DNA of 64,000 nt from Acer yangbiense (GCA_008009225.1 CM017764.1:37740592-37804591); one strand, 5' to 3'. Numbered from the stretch's first letter, positions 1 to 9,390 are shown. Numbers and translations are program-made. The notes: generated by a model from the sequence alone, not told the origin.

Positions 1-52
1 CATCTAACACCTAACATTTCCTTCACATTAATCAGAAAAATTGCAAACCAAA

Positions 53-538
53 ATGAAAATGTGTAAGATTTCACTTGCTGTTTTCTGTCTCCTAGGGTTA
101 GCCATGGTCCTGCGTTCCCATGCACAAGACTCGCCACAGGACTACCTAAACGCTCACAATGCAGCTCGTTCTCAAGTTGGTGTTGGCCCTGTCACTTGGG
201 ACGAGCAGGTAGCAGCCTATGCACGAAACTACGCTAATCAACATAAGGGTGACTGCAGACTTGTACACTCTGGCGGTCCTTACGGGGAGAACCTTGCTGG
301 GAGCAGCGGAGACCTTTCAGGTACCCAGGCTGTGCAATTATGGGTTAGAGAGAAGGCCGATTATAATTACAACTCCAATTCGTGCGCTCCAGGCAAGGTG
401 TGTGGCCACTACACTCAGGTGGTTTGGCGCAACTCGGTTCGGATCGGATGTGCGAAGGTGAGGTGCAGCACTGGTGGAACTTACATCATTTGCAACTATG
501 CTCCCCCAGGCAACTATGTTGGGCAGAGACCTTATTAA
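53..538 (+). CDS. PR1: Pathogenesis-related protein 1 (PR-1), secreted CAP-domain protein
   Basis: A single uninterrupted 161-residue reading frame. The first ATG is at 53; the frame is open upstream to a TTG at 41, which is unlikely to be used, and a second ATG lies at 59. Residues 1-24 are a hydrophobic signal peptide ending SHA before QDSPQDYL, so the product should enter the secretory pathway. The rest is one CAP domain: H72, E79, E100 and H119 form the family's conserved His/Glu set, and the signatures GHYTQVVW (118-125) and YIICNYAPPGNY (144-155) are intact. Six cysteines (68, 111, 117, 133, 138, 147) fit the three PR-1 disulfides. Known for the family: PR-1 proteins accumulate in the apoplast during defence, bind sterols, and some release a C-terminal CAPE peptide. 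The last 11 residues (151-161) match the CAPE pattern PxGNxxxxxPY directly after CNYA. No intron is visible, as is usual for PR-1. Only 52 bases lie upstream, so the promoter is outside the window. Length and motifs are normal. Confidence 0.96.
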   Translation: MKMCKISLAVFCLLGLAMVLRSHAQDSPQDYLNAHNAARSQVGVGPVTWDEQVAAYARNYANQHKGDCRLVHSGGPYGENLAGSSGDLSGTQAVQLWVREKADYNYNSNSCAPGKVCGHYTQVVWRNSVRIGCAKVRCSTGGTYIICNYAPPGNYVGQRPY

Positions 539-592
539 TTATAAATCATGTTAACTTTTTTCATATGTAACCATAGTTTGCTGCTGTATCCG

Positions 593-598
593 AATAAA
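593..598 (+). promoter_or_regulatory. Probable polyadenylation signal of the PR-1 gene
   Basis: AATAAA about 55 bases after the PR-1 stop codon, followed by a second overlapping AATAAA-like run. The spacing suits a plant near-upstream element. The cleavage site is not identified. Confidence 0.5.
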
Positions 599-874
599 TT
601 AATAAAAAAACGGACATATAACTGTTTCATTGAAAATCTTTTTAGCCAAGCATTAGTATTTTGTTTCATTTATTAATCAACAAATAAATATTGTTTGATA
701 TTATAATCATTGGATCGAGAGTCACGTAAAGGAGAACAACTTGAGTTTTGTTAGAACTTAGAATTAGTTCAAACGCTCCAGTGCTTTTTTACATGCCTAT
801 CCAGATTTTCATTTTCTATGGAAAGTTATCATGATAATTAATTGACGTATACACTTCTGGACTAAATCTCTTAA

Positions 875-998
875 TTTTTTTAAAAAAATATTTTATTATT
901 ACATAAATTCTGGGTTTTTTTAGGTGGGAAAGACTCGAACCCATAGTCTCATGATGCAGGTGTGAGAGGTTTACTACCGGACCAACCTCATATCGTCT
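875..998 (-). mobile_element. tRNA-derived SINE insertion, copy 1
   Basis: Read on the minus strand this has a tRNA-like RNA polymerase III promoter: an A-box-like TGGTCCGGTAGT (complement of 973-984) and a B-box-like GGTTCGAGTCT (complement of 931-941), followed by a tail rich in A and T. It is bounded by a perfect 12-bp direct repeat, TAAATCTCTTAA, at 863-874 and 999-1010, the target-site duplication expected from LINE-driven insertion. The body, including the stretch after the B box (GAATTTATGTAATAAT), matches a second copy at about 1809-1935 in the opposite orientation. It is not a functional tRNA, since no acceptor stem or anticodon arm can be built. I cannot name the SINE family. Confidence 0.75.
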
Positions 999-1010
999 TA
1001 AATCTCTTAA

Positions 1011-1485
1011 AATTGAGTCATGTTATTATATTAGTTTTTTAAAAAAATCATTAAATCAGTTAATATTCAGTACAAAGATTATTAATTACTTTTTTGAAAA
1101 AAAAAAAAAAAAAGATGATGTGCTATCTAGAAATGAGCCGTGCAATATATAGTTCTTGTTGTCGACGGTCAAAAGCTTACATCCATACACTGATTTGTAA
1201 ACGTATCCGATGTAAATCTAACCTGTACGCCCTACTTGTTTGCTCAGTAACCACTATATTAAATCTAACCTGTACACGTACGAGGGTGGAACGGTAAATT
1301 TATTTTTGGAAGGACCAATGCATTAAAACAAAAATATTAGATGGGGCCAAAGTTTTAAATATACAAAATTTAAAGACAAATATATAATATACGAAATTTT
1401 AGATATTTCCCAAGAGAAGGAGGCCATAGCCTCTTCTTATAAGCCTTGGTGTACTCTACCAAGGGAGAAGGTCTTGGGTGCATCT
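1011..1485. other. AT-rich intergenic DNA, no gene seen
   Basis: Contains an A-tract near 1099-1115 and a 15-bp direct repeat AAATCTAACCTGTAC at 1214-1228 and 1261-1275. Open frames here are short, of low complexity and without recognisable domains. Confidence 0.5.
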
Positions 1486-1555
1486 GATGCACCATGCATC
1501 TCCCACCCTGATGCTGCCATATCATCGAGTCGGGGTGGGAGATGCATGGTGCATC
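1486..1555. repeat. Perfect 23-bp inverted repeat with 24-base loop
   Basis: The arms 1486-1508 and 1533-1555 are exact reverse complements (each holds GCACCATGCATCTCCCACCC or its complement) and are separated by 24 bases. The outer eight bases of the left arm also pair with GGTGCATC at 1477-1484, so alternative hairpins are possible. No coding frame is associated. It could be a foldback-type mobile element remnant, or a hairpin RNA locus if transcribed. The perfect match suggests recent origin or selection. Confidence 0.8.
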
Positions 1556-1784
1556 GTCCAAGTTTTAGGCCTACCAAAGTGGACAATCCATTCAATGGTG
1601 TAGAAGGATGTAGGGGCCCACAACATATTAGAATTTGGGCTTGATTTGGTACTACTTGTCATGAGTAAGACGCTTAACAAGTTACGTCAAATCAAAACGA
1701 ATCGAATAGCCCAATAAAATGGTGTGTACACTCTCCTTCTTACATTTATATATTAACCCAAATATATTGTCAATAAATCTAATA

Positions 1785-1963
1785 CGAGGTCCAAGGAATA
1801 AAATTTCGATATGATGAGGTTAGTTTTGAAGTAAACCTATCACACCTGTACCATGCAGTTATGAGGTCCTGTCCTCTCTCTCCCAAAAAAAACCCCGAAT
1901 TTATGTAATAATTTAATACTTAAAAAAAAATATTATTCATTTAATAATAATAATGTATATTTT
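1785..1963 (+). mobile_element. Diverged SINE-like insertion, copy 2 (inverted relative to copy 1)
   Basis: The segment from about 1809 to 1935 is a diverged copy of the minus-strand SINE at 875-998: it shares GATATGATGAGGTT, GTAAACCT.TCACACCTG and the distal GAATTTATGTAATAAT tail. The B box is degenerate (GGTCCTGTCCTC in place of GGTTCGAGTC). A perfect 14-bp direct repeat, CAATAAATCTAATA, flanks the insert at 1771-1784 and 1964-1977; extending it left gives 20 of 21 matching bases (1764-1784 and 1957-1977). About 24 bases lie between the repeat and the SINE homology, so the exact 5' end is uncertain. Confidence 0.6.
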
Positions 1964-1977
1964 CAATAAATCTAATA

Positions 1978-2521
1978 TTATATATTTTTTCATCAAACAT
2001 ATCATCACACAAAATAATAATTTTAAGCCAAATTAAAGGCCGAAAGTTAGGAACTAAGTTAATTTTTTATTTCTCACACTAGATTTTGTGTTACTCTCTA
2101 ATTCATTCTCTAATCCCTACACTTTTGGTTTCTCTTTACTTTCTCTTTGTATAGTTTTTATTTCGTTCTCCACTTTTTCTATCCTGGAAAAGTTACAAAC
2201 TAAGTTAATTTTGTTTACACATTAGATGGTGTGGTTTAATAAAGCTTGCAGTCATTTTGTCCAAAAAAAAAACTTTTCTTGGTTTAAAAAGAAAAAAGAA
2301 AAAATTTTAGGAGTGGCTAATTGTCAATTTTCCATTAATTCGAGGACTATTTTGAAGATTTTCTCAAATCAATTGATTATTTTACTTATGTTAACAAGTA
2401 ACAACACTTGCTTCGTAATTATTTAATTATTTCGTCTACGGATGCAATGGGGCGGGGACAACAAATCACGACCCTGACACCAACAAAATTATTTGCCCCC
2501 AACCTCAACCATTAAAGACCG
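1978..2521. other. Intergenic DNA flanking the retrotransposon nest
   Basis: AT-rich sequence with no supported gene. AACTAAGTTAATTTT occurs near 2059 and again near 2199 as a loose duplication. A short GC-richer patch (2440-2510) sits just before element B. No functional assignment. Confidence 0.4.
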
Positions 2522-4518
2522 TGAAATTCCCTTAAGCAATATAGTGTAATATATACCTGGGGGGGGCCCAAATTCTTCCAATATACAAAAAATATGCGGA
2601 ATACAACAATTAAAAGCACACTTGATGAATCTTAACAATTGAATTGATTTAACCAACACATGTGAAAATCAATATACAAGCAATGCAATCAATACAAACA
2701 TATGGAAGATAGAGAAACATAAAAACGAAACTTGACACAAGTATTTTTACGTGGTAAAACCTCAAAGAGGAAACATCCATGGGTTGATACCACAACCACC
2801 GGCAAAGCAATCCACTATATGAAAATGACTTACACACTAAAGCTATCAACACATGATATCAGCTCAAGCTATCACCTCCTAATCTACCCTCGAGCTAGTG
2901 AACTACCAAGCCTACTTCCTATCCGAGATGTGTCCTACACCTCTAGAAAGCAACTTCCTATCCAAAACACTCACGTCTCTAGGAAGATTTCTTGCTTGTC
3001 TATCCGGATCCTCCTGACCCTAGACAAGTCTTCTTGCTTGACTATCCGAGTCCTCCCGACTCTAATCAAGACTTCTTTGCTCTATCCACAAAGCTTCACT
3101 CACTTTGCTAGAGACTTCAACCGTATGCAAGACAATAATCTAAGTGATGCAAATGATGTAAATCACAATCAAATAAAGTATGATGATCAATCAAACTCTA
3201 TGAACATGCTTAGAGATATTCTAGTATATGCTTTCAACACACAATCACAAAAATACCTAGAAATCAATGCATGTAAAAGAACAAGTCTAGAATATTCAAT
3301 ATATCACACTATAAACCTTGTTCTTAGAACATGAAATTAAACCTAGAACATGTCATGAGGCACATCACATATAGCATTTCTAGAATCAATTTCAAGGAAA
3401 ATCAAGTTTAGCAAACAAAGTTCAAAGTTGAACCACGTACTGAAATCTGAACACTGGGAACAATCACGAGGTCAACTGACTCCGAAAATGCTTGTGGTTT
3501 GTAGCTCTTATCAAGACCAACAATTTTTGTTTTTGGATCAATCAATTTCGAGTTCGTATGAGAAAGTTATGACAGAAATAAGAAAATCAAAATCATGAAG
3601 ATTTTTGCAGAAATTTTCTTTTCAAGTTTTCTTCAAGTTCTTAGTTTGGAGGGAAGGAGAGGCATTTAAAAGGAGGAGAGAGAGAGAGGATTTTTTTAGC
3701 CAACCAAAAGAGGCCACCTCAGCCAAGGCCCGTGTGGGGCGCGTGGGCCACATAGGACCAGAGAGGTCCTCTGGCCGTGGGTCCCACGGCTCCCACACAG
3801 CTTGGCCAAGCTTGGCCATCTGGCCTCGCTTGCTCTCCCGCGCACCTCTCTCGTTCTTTGGCCGTATTCGGCCGTCCGAATTCCAAATTCGAATCCGTTT
3901 TCAGATTACAAACCATGACTCCCTCACACACGACTATGACTATAAAACTTTGAAAAATGGTTGAGAAATCATCTCGGAAAATGACGATGAAGTCAACTCA
4001 ACAAATGAGAATGCAAAGTAGCATAGCTACATCATTTGGACTCGAAACCTTATGAATGAGTAACCGAAACGACCGGGAATCAATAAGGAATCATATAAGA
4101 ATATGTTCAAGTCCAAAATACAAAAGACACAAACAAATAAACACAAATTCACACGAGTATGCCATATCAAAGAGATAGTCACAAAACATGCAATTCTACA
4201 ATGTTTGTCTATAAGAGACCAATGCATGTGCATACTAAGAAGTGTGTGAATTTGTTATACCAAATGTTTGAACAATGATGCAGGGACACACGCGTATGAA
4301 TTGTGTGTGTGTGTGTTCTTACGCCTTACAAGAGGAAGAAGAATCTAGATACCTTAGCATCCGAGTACGCGATGTTCCTCTTGAAGACGATATTTGCAAG
4401 AAACGTTGCTTTTAACCTTTGAAGGTTCTTCTCTCCAAGAAACACCTAAGCAACTAATCAATACAAATAAAGACAGTTTTGCAATGGAATCAAGCCAACA
4501 AAGATCTAGGATCTTACA
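2522..4518 (-). repeat. Element B 3' LTR
   Basis: Begins TGAAATTCCC and ends CTTACA. It aligns with 30664-32595 plus 42263-42314. A weak TATA-like TTTAAAT (minus, about 3664-3670) is followed upstream by a GC-rich palindrome cluster (3721-3818). Compared with the other copy it has lost the TGAATAGGTATA stretch near 2561. A run of (TG) lies near 4300-4316. The 200-codon plus-strand frame at 2732-3334 is a non-coding shadow of this LTR and is repeated in the other copy. Confidence 0.85.
3721..3818. promoter_or_regulatory. B-type palindrome cluster upstream of the TATA-like box
   Basis: GC-rich patch in an AT-rich LTR. Contains the perfect 16-bp palindrome TGGCCAAGCTTGGCCA (3803-3818), CCGTGGG/CCCACGG arms with a one-base centre (3775-3789) and GGACC/GGTCC arms around AGAGA. 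The second LTR carries the same cluster at 31882-31981. It starts about 50 bp upstream (element sense) of the TATA-like box. Confidence 0.6.
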
Positions 4519-6033
4519 ATCTCCCCCTTTGGCTATTCCATGGCAAAACCTCATCCTCACCATACATTGTTTCACTCTAATAAACTCAATGTTGATAGCA
4601 TTCTCTCATCCTCACATTACAAAGAGATCCCTAGACTAAAAGGTCTTCAAGTCTTCTTGAGTCTTCAAGAATCCCTTATTTGATCTTCAAAGTACCTATG
4701 AGCAACATAGCAAACCAATAAGAGATCTTCTTCCAAAGAATAATGGTGAGATATCATCATATAAACAAATACAAAACTTCCCTTATCTCAAACAAAAATA
4801 CATTATCTCAAGTGTATGAATGTTTTCACATTAAAACTCTCCTTAAGATCCTTAACACAATTAGGCAAGAATTCTTTTCTCTCCCTTAAGACAAAGTCTC
4901 CATAAAAGCACAAAAAGGAATTTCCCACACATTTGGAACATTTCTCCACACATGGTGAGAGGTATACATTTTTCTCCCCTATATTAAACATGGATTCCCC
5001 CATATCAAACATGGTGAGGTATACAATTTCTCCCCATTTTTGTCAAGGAATAGACAAAAGACACAAGAGATAAAGAATGAGATATTAAGCAAACAAATCG
5101 TATAGAAAGCTAAGTTGAATAAACTAAAGCTGCCCCTTAACATATGCGCCACATATTATCACCAAGTAGATTTGTTCATAGGGGACTCACACATTCACAC
5201 ATTCAAGCAATAAAAGAAAATATTTCATCACTTTTCAAAGTCTAAGAGAGAATCATAGATTTTCATTAATCTCTCAAAAATATTCTCACATTGCTAATGA
5301 ATCAAGCACATAAGCAAAATATGTGTGTGTGTGAATGCTTCTCACATATATAGAAGGAGTAATTGTGACATTAACATGCAAACAATTTCCACACCTATCC
5401 ATCTAAAGCATTTCCAAAAATAGGTCAAACCGATATTCATCCGGGTTTTTGCTTTAAAAGAATAGTTATCAACATTTGAGCGTGTGTGTGCATGTGGCTT
5501 GTTTACTCATTTCTATTTGACAACCCGAGCTTTTCACAATTCTCAACTATACACCATTAAGCCTTTTATTTTTCATTTCTTTTAGGCTTAGAATCAAAGA
5601 TTTTTTTTTTTTTTTAATGATTCTTTTCAACACTTCTTTGATTTTTCTAACATAAACATATACACCTCATGACGGCTTTCACTCATCACAATGGCGTAGC
5701 TCTTTCCTACATTGGGCGGCTGCACAACCAAGGTGTGTAGCCCTTTCTATGAGGGTGCTCGTTGATTACTATGTAGTGCCGAAGCAAAATGGATACATAC
5801 CATAGGTCATCTATCATGTACTTAGCAATAGACTTCTAGATGCATCCATAATCTATATATTTTCAACCACAAATACTCAAAACTAAAACATATAAGAGAA
5901 GCATTAGTGCACTTTTAAAAAAAAAAAATAAGTTTTTCAAGCTCAAGTGCATGATCTAGAAACAATACAAGTTATTTGTTCAAGATCACTACTTCTCAAG
6001 TGAGAGGCTCTCAAAGATAATGATATTACATTT
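4519..6033 (-). other. Element B 3' non-coding region with polypurine tracts
   Basis: Directly next to the LTR is the PPT, read on the minus strand as AAAGGGGGAGAT (4519-4530). Further purine tracts occur on the minus strand at about 4990-5050 (complements of CTCCCC and ATTCCCCC runs). The rest is AT-rich with no credible reading frame. A Sirevirus envelope-like gene would lie here if present; none is seen. The region is cut at 6033 by solo LTR D and resumes at 27357. Confidence 0.6.
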
Positions 6034-6449
6034 TGAAAGTGTACAATATACTATCGTATGCGTGCGTGTCTTTTAAAATATGACTTAGAGGGTGTGTGAA
6101 AGGGTTGTTAATCCGTTATTACCAAATTTTCGGATTAGTCACTATTACAAATATAACCCCAATTTACAAAACAATAATCAAGTGTAATATGGTGCGGAAA
6201 TATAAACGACACTTGATTTTTACGTGGAAACCCTCAATAGGGAAAAACCACGGGCTGGTAAGTGCGCCACACTCGAACCTCGAATCCACTAATCGTGATA
6301 GCGTATACAACCTAATCCCGGTTTGACAGCCTAATCCCGGCCAATATCCCGTTACCACTACCCGCAGGCCTGTAAAAGTGGACCTAGTCCAATTTGCTCA
6401 TGTGACCACCTAATCCCGGTGTCCGACCTAATCCCGGTTTGTCATACAA
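6034..6449 (-). repeat. Solo LTR D, left part
   Basis: Starts TGAAAGTG after a CATTT target site (6029-6033). It holds four copies of CCTAATCCCGG (6311-6321, 6330-6340, 6409-6419, 6427-6437) and the conserved CGTGG...CCACG hairpin (6223-6252). It is cut at 6449 by element A2 and continues at 25548. No internal region belongs to it, so it is a solo LTR of about 2.2 kb. Confidence 0.7.
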
Positions 6450-7859
6450 TGAAACAAATTATAGCACGGTGTGTATAAAACTATCTAGAGGGGGGGTGAA
6501 TAGATTTTAAGCTTTTTACCCAATTTTTCGTGTTAGTCAAAATTACGAAATTACCCCTAAATAGATAAAGCAATAAATCAAGTATAAAATGCGGAAATTA
6601 AATAACACTTGATTTTTACGTGGAAACCCTCACGGGAAAAACCACAGGCTAGTAAGTAAGCCACACTCGAACCTCGAATCCACTAAATGTGTAAAACGAT
6701 TACAACCTAATCCCGGAAGTAATCACACACCTACCTAATCCCGGTATGAGTGAACCTAGTCCAATTTGCTTGCGATCTAAGCAACCTAATCCCGGATGCT
6801 ACACACAAGACTTACTTTCTCTATGAAGAGAATACCACCCTAAGTGAATATATGAATATCCAAATGCAACATAGAGCAAGGGAAACCCTATATGCTTATC
6901 TAAGATGATTAATATGCAATTAGAACAATCCTAGATATTAAAAACTAAATGACATGTTCAATCAAATAGTTTAGCTAATCAAGATTAAGCACAAAACCTA
7001 ATTAGCTATCACAATACAACTTCTCAAACATACATCACACTAATCTCAATCTTGTATCAAAAGATATATGAAAATCATACAAGTAATAAATTGAGATTGT
7101 TTGTTAAGAAAAACACAAAATATGTAAGATATTAGTGAAAAGCTTACCAAGCAAAGTATGATGAAGAATCCATGCAAGATGTCATCTAGATGATCAAGGA
7201 TGAAGCTAGATGATGATTGATGATCATGAAAAAATGTTTGAGTAAACTAAAAATGAGTTCTTTGGAATTTTTCTTCTCTTTGAAAAATATCCTAAGTATG
7301 GAATCTGAATATGAACTCTTGTTATTGACCTAAAGTCAAAGAGGCATATATATAGGGGGCCAAAACAAGGTGTGGTCGTTTTGATAAGTTGGCCTCATAT
7401 TTGCCTTGGGCGCTGTACGTAGAGCGCCTCTTGTACAGCGCCTCAACTCTGTTCTCACGGGAAAACAGAGTGGCGCTGTACGTAGAGCGCTTTGTACAGC
7501 GCCTGTACAGCGACCTAACAGCGACCGAATTAAATCGATCAGGTCTTAACAGCGCTCAATGGGCGCTGTTCGTACAGCGCTTCTGTAGAGCGCTTTTGGG
7601 AGTGCCCAATGCAAAAATGCAATCCTAAGTCTAAGCATGACAAGGCAATTGGATATGCAAGATGCAATCAAACTAACATGCAAGAAGAGATGTTAATGAA
7701 CATGAATGCACAAAAATAAGACACACAACATACAAGTATTAAACAAATGCATGAGTTGTGAGTGTGTGCAACTATCTCTTCAAGACAAGTAAGCACAAAG
7801 AAATATACCTTCGATGTTTATCAATACGAGGTCTTCAAAGGGCTTCGAACAATAAACCC
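6450..7859 (-). repeat. Element A2 3' LTR, first part
   Basis: Begins TGAAACAAATTATAGCACGG and stops at AACAATAAACCC, where A1 is inserted; the last 81 bp are at 17445-17525. It contains three CCTAATCCCGG motifs (6706-6716, 6734-6744, 6785-6795), a hairpin whose second arm is mutated to CCACA (6619-6646), a TATA box (minus, near 7350) and a GCGCTGTAC palindrome array (about 7409-7601). Confidence 0.9.
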
Positions 7860-8195
7860 TGTCAGGTTCCCATTTGTTAATTGGCTTATTTCGTGGACAA
7901 ACCACACATTGGGGTTCTTTGTAAGGGTAGCCTAGGTATCGGGTTTATTGTTCGAAGCCCTTTTGAAGACCTCGTGTTGATAAGCACCGAAGGTATATTT
8001 CTTTGTGCTTACTTGTCTTGAAGAGATAGTTGCACACACTCACAACTCATGCATATGTTTAATACTTGTATGTTGTGTGTCTTATTTTTTGTGCATTAAT
8101 GTTCATTAACATCTCTTCTTGCATGTTAGTTTGATTGCATCTTGCATATCCAATTGCATTGTCATGCTTAGACTTAGGATTGCATTTTTGCATTG

Positions 8196-8415
8196 GGCGC
8201 TCCCAAAAGCGCTCTACAGAAGCGCTGTACGAACAGCGCCCATTGAGCGCTGTTCAGACCTGATCGATTTAATTCGGTCGCTGTTGGGTCGCTGTACAGG
8301 CGCTGTACAAAGCGCTGTACAAAGCGCTCTACGTACAGCGCCACTCTGTTTTCCCGTGAGAACAGAGTTGGGGCGCTGTACAAGCGCTGTACAAGAGGCG
8401 CTCTACGTACAGCGC
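8196..8415. promoter_or_regulatory. A-type palindrome array (GCGCTGTAC / GTACAGCGC)
   Basis: About 220 bp packed with a nine-base word in both directions: GCGCTGTAC at 8222, 8300, 8312, 8373 and 8384; its complement GTACAGCGC at 8333 and 8407; variants GCGCTCTAC and GCGCTGTTC in between. Neighbouring words pair as palindromes. It ends 55 bp upstream of the TATA box. The same array is in every A-type LTR here: about 7409-7601, 16270-16478, 25016-25209 and, in solo LTR F, about 44868-45066. Confidence 0.85.
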
Positions 8416-8470
8416 CCAAGGCAATTTTGAGGCAAACTTATCAAAACGACCACACTTTGTTTTGGCCTCC

Positions 8471-8478
8471 TATATATA
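8471..8478 (+). promoter_or_regulatory. TATA box of the A1 5' LTR
   Basis: CTATATATATGCC in an otherwise TATA-poor stretch, with the palindrome array immediately upstream. It is conserved in all A-type LTRs (on the minus strand near 24954-24961 in the A2 5' LTR). The transcription start would be roughly 30 bp downstream. Confidence 0.6.
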
Positions 8479-9378
8479 TGCCACTTTGACTTTAGGTCAA
8501 TAACAAGAGTTCATATTCAGATTCCATACTTAGGAGATTTTTCAAAGAGAAGAAAAATTCCAAAGAACTCATTTTTAGTTTACTCAAACACTTTTCCATG
8601 ATCATCAATCATCATCTAGCATCATCCTTGATCATCTAGATGACATCTTGCATGGATTCTTCATCATACTTTGCTTGGTAAGCTTTTCACTAATATCTTA
8701 CATATTTTGTGTTTCTCTTAACAAGCAATCTCATTTAATTACTTGTATGTTATTTTATATACTTTGAATACAAGTTTGAGATTAGTATGATGTATGTTTG
8801 AGAAGTTGTATTGTGATAGCTAATTAGGTTTTGTGCTTAATCTTGATTAGCTAAACTATTTGATTTGACATGTCATTTAGTTTTGATATCTAGGATTGCT
8901 CTAATTGCATATTAATCATCTTAGATAAGCATATAGGGTTTCCCTTGCTCTATGTTGCATTTTGAATATTCATATATTCACTTAGGGTTGTTATTCTCTT
9001 CATAGAGAAAGTAAGTCTTGTGTGTAGCATCCGGGATTAGGTTGCTTAGATCGCAAGCAAATTGGACTAGGTTCACTCATACCGGGATTAGGTAGGTGTG
9101 TGATTACTTTCGGGATTAGGTTGTAATCGTTTTACACATTTAGTGGATTCGAGGTTCGAGTGTGGCTTACTTACTAGCCCGTGGTTTTTCCCGTGAGGGT
9201 TTCCACGTAAAAATCAAGTCTTATTTAATTTCCGCATTTTATACTTGATTTATTGCTTTATCTATTTAGGGGTAAATTCGTAATTTTGACTAACACAAAA
9301 AATTGGGTAAAAAGCTTAAAATCTATTCACCCCCCCTCTAGATAGTTTTATACACACCGTGCTATAATTTGTTTCAAT

Positions 9379-9390
9379 TGGTATCAGAGC
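9379..9390 (+). other. Element A1 primer binding site
   Basis: TGGTATCAGAGC, two bases after the LTR end. It complements the 3' end of plant initiator-methionine tRNA, the usual primer for plant copia elements. Confidence 0.9.

Larger units (their letters stand above)
7860..9376 (+). repeat. Element A1 5' LTR
   Basis: 1517 bp, TGTCAGGTTCCC...TTTGTTTCA. In order: U3 with a GCGCTGTAC palindrome array (8196-8415), TATA box (8471-8478), a leader rich in AT, three CGGGATTAGG motifs (about 9031-9122), the CGTGG/CCACG hairpin (9180-9207) and a C-tract (CACCCCCCCTCTAG) close to the end. It has one palindrome unit of 12 bp more than the 3' LTR. Confidence 0.93.

Noticed and set aside
41..52. In-frame TTG extension upstream of the PR-1 ATG
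   Set aside because: Plant nuclear genes start at ATG; the signal peptide is complete from 53.
911..990. tRNA gene on the minus strand
   Set aside because: A- and B-box-like motifs are present, but no cloverleaf can be drawn and a TSD and sister copy show it is a SINE.
2732..3334. 200-codon open frame (and its twin at 30890-31492)
   Set aside because: It lies wholly in the B LTRs, has no domain and overlaps the LTR hairpin; it persists only because the LTR is duplicated.
4300..4316. (TG)n microsatellite as a feature of note
   Set aside because: Short run within the B LTR, repeated in the other LTR; nothing unusual.
8119..8430. Open frames rich in Arg/Leu/Val over the palindrome arrays (also 7389-7628, 16192-16491, 24943-25290, 44904-45143)
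   Set aside because: They are translations of GCGCTGTAC repeats on both strands, with no start context or codon conservation.
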